Assembly (NCBI GenBank): GCA_964428795.1
Contig: CAYRZL010000078.1
Span: 1 to 11,529, forward strand
Source: CAYRZL01 sp964428795
GTDB lineage: Bacteria > Bacillota > Clostridia > Lachnospirales > Lachnospiraceae
DNA: 11,529 nt
Reading direction: 5' to 3'
Part shown: piece by piece, positions 6,902 through 11,529 of the stretch
How the letters are laid out: each line of letters opens with the position of its first letter
Numbering within the stretch: the stretch's first letter is position 1
Notes under the pieces: generated by a model
Told to the model about the DNA's origin: nothing
Databases searched by the model: none
Seen by the model: only the letters and a program-made list of their open reading frames with translations
Made by a program: the position numbers and the translations under genes

Positions 6902-7104
6902 ATCTTGCTGGCAAGCTGTTCGCTGATTGCCACGCGAGACTCTTTCACCTTTACAATCAAGTTTCCGTTAATCTTACTGATGACGGTCACCATTCCTCCC
7001 GGCACAAAACCAAGAGATTCCAAAAAACTTCTCACCTCTGGCTTTCCACCTACTTTTTTGATTTCCTGTTCCTGCTCCGGTTCTGCAAATGATAATGGCA
7101 TCAT
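6892..7104 (-). CDS. feoA: Second FeoA-family protein (first gene of the feo operon)
   Basis: This 70-residue protein is a divergent FeoA: EVRSFLESLGFVPGGMVTVISKINGNLIVKVKESRVAISEQLASKIMV shows the SH3-like pattern LGFxPGxxVxVxSxxxGNLIVxVKxSRVAIxxxxAxxI seen in the variant FeoA proteins of Clostridia. The N-terminus (MPLSFAEPEQEQEIKKVGG) resembles the PL...A.....I..I.G start of these variants. Two adjacent ATGs at 7104 and 7101 could each serve; GAGGGGG 5 nt before the first favours it. Tandem feoA genes before feoB are common in Firmicutes and may allow the two FeoA proteins to bind FeoB differently. Expression is likely iron-repressed, since two TTAG-N6-CTAA sites overlap its probable promoter. 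The last two codons lie inside a repeat element. Confidence 0.9.
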   Translation of the reverse strand: MMPLSFAEPEQEQEIKKVGGKPEVRSFLESLGFVPGGMVTVISKINGNLIVKVKESRVAISEQLASKIMV

Positions 7105-7150
7105 TCTGACCCCCTCACTCTCCTGTGTGGTTTAATATTCGCAACTGGCA

Positions 7151-7164
7151 TTAGATAAAACTAA
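7151..7164. promoter_or_regulatory. TTAG-N6-CTAA operator, feoA-proximal
   Basis: TTAG-ATAAAA-CTAA. It lies about 50 nt before the feoA start at 7104, around or just after the transcription start predicted from the promoter at 7202-7174. Binding here would block transcription initiation or early elongation of the feo operon. Confidence 0.65.
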
Positions 7165-7173
7165 CGTAAGTAA

Positions 7174-7202
7174 AGGTTAGCACTTTCTAATTTCTATGTC
7201 AA
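7174..7202 (-). promoter_or_regulatory. Probable promoter of the feo operon
   Basis: On the minus strand a consensus -35 TTGACA (7202-7197) is followed, after 17 bases, by TAACCT (7179-7174), a weak -10. Site 7177-7190 overlaps the spacer and the -10, and site 7151-7164 lies near the start of transcription, which fits repression. The poor -10 keeps confidence moderate. Confidence 0.5.
7177..7190. promoter_or_regulatory. TTAG-N6-CTAA operator within the feo promoter
   Basis: TTAG-CACTTT-CTAA, 26 bases (about two and a half helical turns) from the site at 7151. It covers the spacer and the edge of the -10 of the leftward promoter. Confidence 0.65.
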
Positions 7203-7236
7203 CCAAATTTTTGCGAAAAAGCATAGTTTTTTTATT

Positions 7237-7255
7237 ATTGAGAAATATTATCAAT
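7237..7255. promoter_or_regulatory. Fur-box-like palindrome
   Basis: ATTGAGAAATATTATCAAT is a 19-base palindrome with 7 of 9 pairs matching. The inner 15 bases (7239-7253) match the 7-1-7 Fur consensus TGATAATNATTATCA at 12 of 14 defined positions. It lies between the two divergent promoters, upstream of both -35 elements. A Fur-type site is plausible in this context, but AT-rich sequence makes chance matches more likely. Confidence 0.5.
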
Positions 7256-7327
7256 AGTATCTTTTTAATTATTTTTTTCATCTAAAAATATGTTTGCAGA
7301 AATATTTTCTCAAGAACAAAAAACAGG

Positions 7328-7356
7328 TTGACATATCCCCGGCAATAGCATATTAT
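7328..7356 (+). promoter_or_regulatory. Promoter of the DUF3793-flavodoxin operon
   Basis: A perfect -35 TTGACA (7328-7333) is followed after 17 bases by TATTAT (7351-7356). A perfect TATAAT overlaps at 7354-7359 but with a 20-base spacer. Transcription should start near 7363-7366, inside the operator at 7363-7380. Confidence 0.75.
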
Positions 7357-7362
7357 AATCTC

Positions 7363-7380
7363 AGTTAGTAAAAGCTAACT
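7363..7380. promoter_or_regulatory. Perfect operator over the flavodoxin operon transcription start
   Basis: AGTTAG-TAAAAG-CTAACT is a perfect 6-6-6 inverted repeat and the best copy of the TTAG-N6-CTAA family (core 7365-7378). It sits immediately downstream of the -10 element, the classical position for a repressor. Confidence 0.75.
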
Positions 7381-7420
7381 TTTGCAGCAGCATCCGGCTG
7401 CATTTTATTATCCATATTGG

Positions 7421-7434
7421 TTAGTTTTGGCTAA
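7421..7434. promoter_or_regulatory. TTAG-N6-CTAA operator in the leader of the DUF3793 gene
   Basis: TTAG-TTTTGG-CTAA, 56 bases downstream of the site at 7365 and 30 bases before the DUF3793 start codon. It may allow a second repressor contact or looping with the promoter-proximal site. Confidence 0.6.
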
Positions 7435-7463
7435 TTCACTATTATATTTTCAGGAGTAAACTT

Positions 7464-8015
7464 ATGCTGGAACAAAAAGTTATCGAACAATGTGCCCCTA
7501 CTTTAGCCGGGATGAAAATTGCGAGTATCTTCCACTACACCTTCCCGTCCGTTAAGGATATGTACGATGAGGTGGCATGTCTGAATCAAAAACTGAATCC
7601 CTGCGACGTCTGGCTTCGGATTATGAGCGTTCAGGGTACACGGGCTTTCATCTATGTGTATCGCAGGCAAAAGCTCTTTTCCTATCTGGCAGAAAAACAA
7701 GTTGCTGATTTTCTGGCTGACTGTGGTTATACCACAGCTTCGGCAGAAGATTGTCTGGAAGAGTTTCAGAGACGTTTTTCATCCGAAGGAGATTTCCCCC
7801 ACGAAATGGGCATCTTTCTCGGCTTTCCGCTGGAAGATGTCATTGGATTTATTGAAAACAAAGGGGCAGACTGTAAATACATCGGCTTCTGGAAAGTATA
7901 TGGTGACGTATCCGCAGCCCGGCGTATATTTTATAAATTCCAAAAATGCACGCGCATTTACCGGCAGCTTTATCTGGAAGGACGTTCCATTTTAAAGCTG
8001 ACCATCGCCGCATAA
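7464..8015 (+). CDS. DUF3793 family protein
   Basis: This 183-residue soluble protein of unknown function has no signal peptide or membrane span. It matches the DUF3793 family (PF12672) through CAPTLAGMKIASIF (10-23), PHEMGIFLGFPLEDVIGFIE (112-131), CKYIGFWKVYGD (137-148) and FYKFQKCTRIY (156-166). The strongly conserved Gly/Pro/aromatic motif in the middle suggests a small-molecule or protein binding surface; no known catalytic motif is seen. The ATG has AGGAG 7 nt upstream. It is followed after 76 nt by a flavodoxin gene and is driven by a strong promoter under two TTAG-N6-CTAA operators shared with feo genes. In Clostridia this family is often found next to flavodoxin or iron uptake genes. 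A role in iron or flavin homeostasis is therefore inferred from context, not from the protein itself. Confidence 0.85.
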   Translation: MLEQKVIEQCAPTLAGMKIASIFHYTFPSVKDMYDEVACLNQKLNPCDVWLRIMSVQGTRAFIYVYRRQKLFSYLAEKQVADFLADCGYTTASAEDCLEEFQRRFSSEGDFPHEMGIFLGFPLEDVIGFIENKGADCKYIGFWKVYGDVSAARRIFYKFQKCTRIYRQLYLEGRSILKLTIAA

Positions 8016-8029
8016 AACGTTTTGTATTG

Positions 8030-8049
8030 GTCCGGAGTTTTCCCCGGAC
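8030..8049 (+). other. Hairpin between the DUF3793 and flavodoxin genes
   Basis: GTCCGGAG (8030-8037) pairs with CCCCGGAC (8042-8049) with one mismatch across a TTTT loop. No T-tract follows, so it is more likely an mRNA stabilising or processing element upstream of the flavodoxin message than a terminator. Confidence 0.45.
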
Positions 8050-8091
8050 GATTACATAGATATATTATTATAGAAAGAAGAGGTAATAAAG

Positions 8092-8514
8092 ATGAGTAAA
8101 GTAGCTATTGTTTATTGGAGTGGTACCGGTAACACTGCCGCTATGGCACAGTATGTAGCAGAGGGAGTGACCGCTGCCGGAGGCGAAGCTGAATTATTAA
8201 CCAGTGATGTTTTTTCTCCTGATCAGATGGATACTTACGATGCAGTTGCTTTCGGCTGCCCTTCCATGGGTGCTGAACAGTTGGAAGAAAGCGAATTTGA
8301 ACCAATGTTTTCTGCTTGCGAACCAAAACTGAATGGCAAAAAGATTGCCCTGTTCGGTTCCTATGGCTGGGGTGACGGAGAGTGGATGCGCACCTGGGAA
8401 GAACAGTGCAGAAACGATGGTGCTGCGCTGGCATGCGACTGTGTCATCTGCAACGATGCTCCTTCCGGAGATGCAATCGAAGAATGCCGCGATCTTGGTC
8501 GTTCACTGGCATAA
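8092..8514 (+). CDS. Short-chain flavodoxin
   Basis: This 140-residue cytosolic FMN-binding electron carrier replaces ferredoxin in many anaerobes when iron is short. The phosphate-binding loop is WSGTGNT (9-15), the first isoalloxazine-contacting loop is FGCPSMGAEQLEESEFEPMF (54-73) and the second is FGSYGWGDGEWM (88-99), all as in clostridial short-chain flavodoxins. Length is usual. The ATG has GAGG about 9 nt upstream. It is the second gene of an operon with DUF3793, behind a promoter whose start region carries an operator shared with the iron uptake genes; this suggests induction on iron limitation. A strong terminator follows about 40 nt after the stop. Confidence 0.95.
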   Translation: MSKVAIVYWSGTGNTAAMAQYVAEGVTAAGGEAELLTSDVFSPDQMDTYDAVAFGCPSMGAEQLEESEFEPMFSACEPKLNGKKIALFGSYGWGDGEWMRTWEEQCRNDGAALACDCVICNDAPSGDAIEECRDLGRSLA

Positions 8515-8556
8515 CAATCACAAACCAATTTTTATTTTCCTAACTATAATATCCCA

Positions 8557-8598
8557 AAAAAAGAACGTGGAATCAAAATCGATTCTCCGTTCTTTTTT
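8557..8598. terminator. Bidirectional terminator between convergent operons
   Basis: AAAAAAGAACGTGGAATC (8557-8574) pairs with GATTCTCCGTTCTTTTTT (8581-8598) with two mismatches and a 6-nt loop. The A-run on one side and T-run on the other allow it to end transcription in both directions. It serves the flavodoxin operon (plus) and the FMN-binding/NapH/Gx operon (minus), whose last stop is at 8603. Confidence 0.88.
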
Positions 8599-8602
8599 CA
8601 TC

Positions 8603-9175
8603 TCATTGAAAAGCTTTTTTTACTGCAGGCAGCACCAACCGGCATACAATTCCTATGATCAGTCCGGTGATCACTCCGGCAATGAGAAGTACCGGCAAAT
8701 ACAGCACCAGATTCAGATTTTCCACCACCAGCATTGCCACAATGATCTGACCAATGTTGTGGCAGACACCACCTACTACGCTGACTGCAACTACAGAAAA
8801 TTTTCCTGTTTTTTTCAACAACACCATAATCGCCAGACTCAGCAGACAGCCCGCCAGACTGTACAGGATCGCTGCCATATTTGCAAACAAAAATCCATTT
8901 AAAATAACCCGGATCACCGAAATGGCAAACGCCTCTTTTGCACCGAGCAGATACAAAGCAGCCACAATAGCAAGATTTGCCAGCCCAAGCTTGATCCCGG
9001 GCACGCCGAAGCTAAACGGGATGAGCACTGCTTCCACATAACTGAAAATCAATGCCAGTGCGATCATCATAGCCATCAGCGCAACCGTCTTTGCAGATGA
9101 TTTCTTTTTTTTCACAATGCTGCCCTCCACTCTGTATGCGGGAGTTTCCCCCGCTTTCTTTTTGAACGATACCAT
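8603..9175 (-). CDS. Gx transporter family / heptaprenyl diphosphate synthase component I-like membrane protein
   Basis: This protein of up to 190 residues has five to six membrane spans and resembles the S-component-like family PF07456: MIALALIFSYVEAVLIPFSFGVPGIKLGLANLAIVAALYLLG and NGFLFANMAAILYSLAGCLLS (broken here only by wording) near the middle, and a His-containing VCHNIGQIIVAML segment. The historic annotation as prenyl diphosphate synthase subunit is doubtful; members usually sit in flavin/quinone redox operons, as here behind FMN-binding and NapH-like proteins. Two starts are possible: ATG at 9175 with a weak GGGG site, or GTG at 9115 with GGAGGG 7 nt upstream. The latter removes 20 residues and yields the more usual short basic N-terminus MKKKKSS. 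The substrate is unknown. Confidence 0.82.
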   Translation of the reverse strand: MVSFKKKAGETPAYRVEGSIVKKKKSSAKTVALMAMMIALALIFSYVEAVLIPFSFGVPGIKLGLANLAIVAALYLLGAKEAFAISVIRVILNGFLFANMAAILYSLAGCLLSLAIMVLLKKTGKFSVVAVSVVGGVCHNIGQIIVAMLVVENLNLVLYLPVLLIAGVITGLIIGIVCRLVLPAVKKAFQ

Positions 9176-9201
9176 GTTTTCCCCATTTCAGCAAGGCTTT
9201 C

Positions 9202-10047
9202 TCAGATATTTGTGAGCAGCATAAAACCTGCGAAAAGAACTGCGCCTTTTACAATGGGCATGACTACATTTGAGTGTGGAAATTTTCTGATGCCAAAATG
9301 AACATTGGATTTCGGGCATGTATTTATGCAGGCGCCGCACTGAATACACTCACCGTTTTTTTGCCCGTCAGCCGCAATCTCCAGATGAACCGGACAATTT
9401 CTCATACATGCACTGCACTTTGGTATACACTCTTCCCTGTTTCGGTCCAAAGCCGACCATGGCAGCACCGGAAGCAGCGCAAAAACAGCCCCCATGGGGC
9501 ACAAAAACTGACAGAAAAAACGATCCTGAAAACACATTCCCACAAGAATCAGGATCAATAATACAATTCCAAGCACATAAGCTGCCAGATTAAAATGAAA
9601 AGAGTGAATCATGGAAAATACCGTCCACGGGCTGGCAGATGCCATGCGTGAAAACACACCCAGAAAACAGCATAATACAATCAATGCCAGAATAAGATAT
9701 TTCACAATCTGCAACCGACGCACCCACACCATGCTCAGTTTCGGTAATTTCTTTTTGGTTTTCTTCTGTACCCAGCCGGACAATGCATAGACCGCATCCC
9801 CCAGACTGCCGAATGCACATGCATACCCACAAAAATAACGTCCGAAACAGATTGTAAATACTCCCACAAAGATCAATACCCATAAAAAAGTATTCATCGT
9901 GACAGCCTGATAATTTCCGAACTGTTCAAATATGTATTTGATTCCTGAAAACGCACTGGTAAAGATTGCCGGAGCAAAACAGAAAAAAACGAGCTGAATA
10001 ATAGCCCGCAAAATCCGTGCATTTCTTTTTTTCTTTTTTATATTCAT
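9202..10047 (-). CDS. NapH-like 4Fe-4S membrane protein
   Basis: This 281-residue integral membrane protein probably moves electrons between a donor at the membrane and a partner flavoprotein. It has about five membrane spans (near 14-34, 50-68, 115-133, 154-172 and 264-280). Paired Cys motifs of the NapH/NosR/RnfH type flank the spans: FGRYFCGYAC (C73, C77) and FFCQFLCP (C179, C183). A two-cluster ferredoxin domain follows: CSACMRNCP (C211, C214, C218) and CIQCGACINTCP (C234, C237, C240, C244), with C207 also nearby. All ligands for two [4Fe-4S] clusters are present. The ATG directly follows the stop of the FMN-binding gene, with GGAGGAGG 8 nt upstream. The final donor and acceptor cannot be read from the sequence. 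Confidence 0.92.
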   Translation of the reverse strand: MNIKKKKRNARILRAIIQLVFFCFAPAIFTSAFSGIKYIFEQFGNYQAVTMNTFLWVLIFVGVFTICFGRYFCGYACAFGSLGDAVYALSGWVQKKTKKKLPKLSMVWVRRLQIVKYLILALIVLCCFLGVFSRMASASPWTVFSMIHSFHFNLAAYVLGIVLLILILVGMCFQDRFFCQFLCPMGAVFALLPVLPWSALDRNREECIPKCSACMRNCPVHLEIAADGQKNGECIQCGACINTCPKSNVHFGIRKFPHSNVVMPIVKGAVLFAGFMLLTNI

Positions 10048-10503
10048 TTACTCTGCCTCCTCCAATGCCAATGTTACTGCATTTATAATGCCCGTGGAAC
10101 TGAAGGTGGCTCCGCTGACGGTATCCACCATAGAGGTTTGCTTTACCAGCATTTCGTCAATAACCGCCACTGCCTGATCAAAATACGCTGCATCTTCTTT
10201 TTCCGCAGAGACAATGTCAACTGCATCTATCCTGCCATCTTTCACGGTCACTTTCACATGGATAAGTCCTCCATAACCCTGAGCCTCTCCCTCATAAGTG
10301 CCATCCTGATAGCTGGGGGCAGCCGCATCCCCATCCAGGGCTGCTCTCCGAGCCTCTAACTGCGCAAGCTGCTCCTCATATTCTTCCTCCGCCATAGCGT
10401 CTATTTGGTTTTTTTCCTGAAAAAACTGGTTGTAGCCTGCGATCGCCGCAAGGACGATCGCAAGGCTAACCAGCTTCAAGACAAAATTTCTATATCTCTT
10501 CAT
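10048..10503 (-). CDS. Membrane-anchored FMN-binding domain protein
   Basis: The 151-residue protein has an N-terminal membrane anchor (about 8-24), an acidic, probably coiled-coil linker (33-57) and an FMN-binding domain (68-151). That domain begins DGTYEGEAQGYGGLIHVKV and contains the flavinylation motif D127-T-V-S-G-A-T133. In this family FMN is attached through a phosphoester to the Thr by the transferase ApbE, so an extracytoplasmic covalently flavinylated protein is likely. No apbE is in the window. The start is taken as ATG at 10503 (MKRYRNF) with a modest GGA site 9 nt upstream; an in-frame TTG at 10524 is less likely. The following NapH-like gene abuts its stop codon, so the two probably form one electron-transfer unit. 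The surface-protein gene upstream ends only 25 nt away. Confidence 0.9.
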   Translation of the reverse strand: MKRYRNFVLKLVSLAIVLAAIAGYNQFFQEKNQIDAMAEEEYEEQLAQLEARRAALDGDAAAPSYQDGTYEGEAQGYGGLIHVKVTVKDGRIDAVDIVSAEKEDAAYFDQAVAVIDEMLVKQTSMVDTVSGATFSSTGIINAVTLALEEAE

Positions 10504-10528
10504 ATTGTCTTTTCCATATTCCAATAGA

Positions 10529-11529
10529 TTACTGAACTTTTCCTTTTACAACCTTATAGGTTCCTTTTGCAGTTTTTACAGTACCAGTGAAAGAGAAATC
10601 TACTTTTCCATTCTTAATGTACCATCTGCCATTTGCATTGGAAGCAATTCCGTGATACTCAAAGTTTACTTTTCCGCCTTCAACTCTCCACCAGCCATTT
10701 TTATTTTTAGCTACGGTGTTTGCTGTAAAATCTACTTTTCCGTTCTTCACATACCACCAGCCATTTGCATTCTTGTGGTTTGCTACTCCGGTATAACCTG
10801 TCTGTACTTTACTGTTCACTACATAGTACCATGCGCCTTTTGTTCCAAGTGCCCCATTTGCATCCTTGATAACGCTGGATTTATTAAACTTCACCTGACC
10901 CTTTTCCACATACCATTTTCCGTTTTTGTTTGTTGAAAATCCGGTATATTTGAAGTTTACTTTTCCGTTCTCTACATACCACCAGCCCTTTGCATTTTTG
11001 TGGTTTGCTACTCCGGTGTAGTCTGACTGAACTTTATTTTTTACAACATAGTACCATGCTCCTTCAGTTCCAAGCGCTCCGGTTTTGTCTTTAGCTACGG
11101 TATTTTGTTTCATATTTACCGCACCTTTTACTACATACCAGTCACCTGCAGAATTGGATGCAAATCCAGTGTAAGTGAAATCTACTTTACCGTCTTTTAC
11201 ATAATACCAACCGTTTTTGTTCTTTGCCAGACCTGTGTATTCTGTATTTACTTTATTATCTGTGTAGTAATACCAGTTTCCGTCAGCATCCTTTGTATCA
11301 GAAAGACCATCCGGTACAGTTACGTCATCATTATTGTCATCGTTGTCGTCATTGTTTTCAGCTCCAGCTTGTGCAGTTACGCTCGTAACAATATCCTGAT
11401 AGCTGTCACTCTCGATAGTCAGAGTGTACTCTGTGCCAACTACAGGCTCCTCACCCAGGGTTACTGCCAGGGTCTCCAGAGAACCGCTTGCCAGAACAGT
11501 CACTTTTTTCCCCTGTCTGTATGACAATG
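10529..11529 (-). CDS. Cell-surface protein with cell-wall/choline-binding-like repeats (partial, N-terminus outside window)
   Basis: The reading frame is open to the right edge, so only the last 333 or so codons are seen. The first 55 visible residues look like the end of a beta-sandwich domain (VVGTEYTLTIESDSYQDI). An acidic Asn/Asp linker (about 57-68) and then a C-terminal array of about ten 22-28-residue repeats follow, with consensus W-Y-Y-V-x-N-G-K-V-x-F-x-Y-T-G-x-A-x-N-K-N-G. This is typical of cell-wall-binding repeats of the choline-binding type in Lachnospiraceae, which hold proteins on the surface. Three consecutive repeats are duplicated as a 75-residue (225-base) unit. No sortase motif is present. 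The function of the N-terminal part cannot be judged here. It ends 25 nt before the FMN-binding gene with no terminator between. Confidence 0.88.
   Translation of the reverse strand, partial: LSYRQGKKVTVLASGSLETLAVTLGEEPVVGTEYTLTIESDSYQDIVTSVTAQAGAENNDDNDDNNDDVTVPDGLSDTKDADGNWYYYTDNKVNTEYTGLAKNKNGWYYVKDGKVDFTYTGFASNSAGDWYVVKGAVNMKQNTVAKDKTGALGTEGAWYYVVKNKVQSDYTGVANHKNAKGWWYVENGKVNFKYTGFSTNKNGKWYVEKGQVKFNKSSVIKDANGALGTKGAWYYVVNSKVQTGYTGVANHKNANGWWYVKNGKVDFTANTVAKNKNGWWRVEGGKVNFEYHGIASNANGRWYIKNGKVDFSFTGTVKTAKGTYKVVKGKVQ
10729..11178 (-). repeat. Tandem 225-bp higher-order repeat inside the surface protein gene
   Basis: The three-repeat block starting at the residues DWYVVKG and the next starting at KWYVEKG are each 75 codons long. 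Matching landmarks such as ACCATGC (10828 and 11053) are exactly 225 bases apart. The second and third elements of each block (AWYYVV...YTGVANHKNA and WWYV.NGKV.F) are nearly identical, which points to a fairly recent duplication. Boundaries are approximate. Confidence 0.65.

Larger units (their letters stand above)
7105..7463. promoter_or_regulatory. Divergent iron-responsive regulatory region
   Basis: This 359-base gene-free stretch separates the leftward feo operon from the rightward DUF3793-flavodoxin operon. It is AT-rich and holds a promoter in each direction, four TTAG-N6-CTAA operators and one Fur-box-like palindrome, all listed separately. No RNA gene or riboswitch fold was recognised in it. 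Confidence 0.8.

Noticed and set aside
7287..7315. Second possible Fur box around AGAAATATTTTCT
   Set aside because: It is palindromic only over 13 bases and lacks the outer TGA/TCA symmetry of a Fur site; AT-rich chance is likely.
7200..7330. AT-rich stretch considered as a replication origin or riboswitch
   Set aside because: No DnaA-box cluster or iterons, and no conserved riboswitch core, could be recognised; promoters and operators explain the region adequately.
8030..8049. Hairpin after the DUF3793 gene considered as a terminator
   Set aside because: No T-run follows the stem and no separate flavodoxin promoter is clear, so co-transcription is more likely.
8333..8902. 189-codon plus-strand frame spanning the flavodoxin end and the Gx gene
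   Set aside because: It passes through the bidirectional terminator and overlaps two real genes in other frames; the His/Gln-rich product is not protein-like.
10729..11178. Regularly spaced repeats considered as a CRISPR array
   Set aside because: Repeats are in-frame coding units without constant short repeats and unique spacers, and no cas gene is near.
10505..11524. Plus-strand frames antisense to the surface protein (10505-10936 and 11105-11524)
   Set aside because: They mirror the repetitive composition of the real gene on the minus strand and have no independent coding signals.

Overview
The window looks like chromosomal DNA from an anaerobic Gram-positive gut-type bacterium of the Lachnospiraceae (Clostridia; Blautia, Dorea or Coprococcus-like). 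The reasons are moderate GC, strong AGGAGG-type ribosome binding sites, the feoA-feoA-feoB-Cys-rich protein arrangement, a DUF3793 protein next to a short flavodoxin, and a cell-wall-binding repeat protein of a style common in that family. The genus is a guess; no rRNA or tRNA is present to fix it.

Layout. (1) 32-3586, minus strand: a tightly overlapping operon of a MoxR-type AAA+ ATPase, a DUF58 membrane protein and a membrane protein with a DUF4129-like tail. A transglutaminase-like gene often follows and would lie just outside the left edge. (2) 3684-7104, minus strand: a ferrous iron uptake operon read as feoA (second copy), feoA, feoB, a 55-residue FeoB-associated Cys-rich membrane protein and a short Fur-family regulator, closed by a terminator that overlaps the last codons of the regulator. 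(3) 7105-7463: a divergent regulatory region. (4) 7464-8514, plus strand: a DUF3793 protein and a flavodoxin, ending in a bidirectional terminator that also serves the next, convergent operon. (5) 8603-11529, minus strand: a cell-surface protein with a choline-binding-like repeat array (cut by the right edge), then an FMN-binding protein, a NapH-like polyferredoxin membrane protein and a Gx-family membrane protein, a membrane flavin/Fe-S electron-transfer module.

Regulation is the most informative part. Five copies of the inverted repeat TTAG-N6-CTAA sit upstream of feoA, upstream of feoB and over the start region of the DUF3793-flavodoxin operon. This suggests one metal-responsive repressor (DtxR/IdeR-like by site shape) that joins iron import to a flavodoxin response. 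A Fur-box-like palindrome lies between the two divergent promoters. The Fur-family protein encoded in the feo operon has lost the usual C-terminal His/Cys metal ligands and instead has a His-Cys-x-x-Cys cluster in its DNA-binding half, so it may not be a standard iron sensor.

Other points of interest are a 33-bp repeat that overlaps the stop codons of two unrelated genes 6.9 kb apart, a perfect intercistronic hairpin after feoB, and a surface protein only 25 nt upstream of the flavin electron-transfer module. Most of the window is ordinary core or accessory metabolism. The best candidates for something undescribed are the shared operator set, the atypical Fur protein and the DUF3793 protein.
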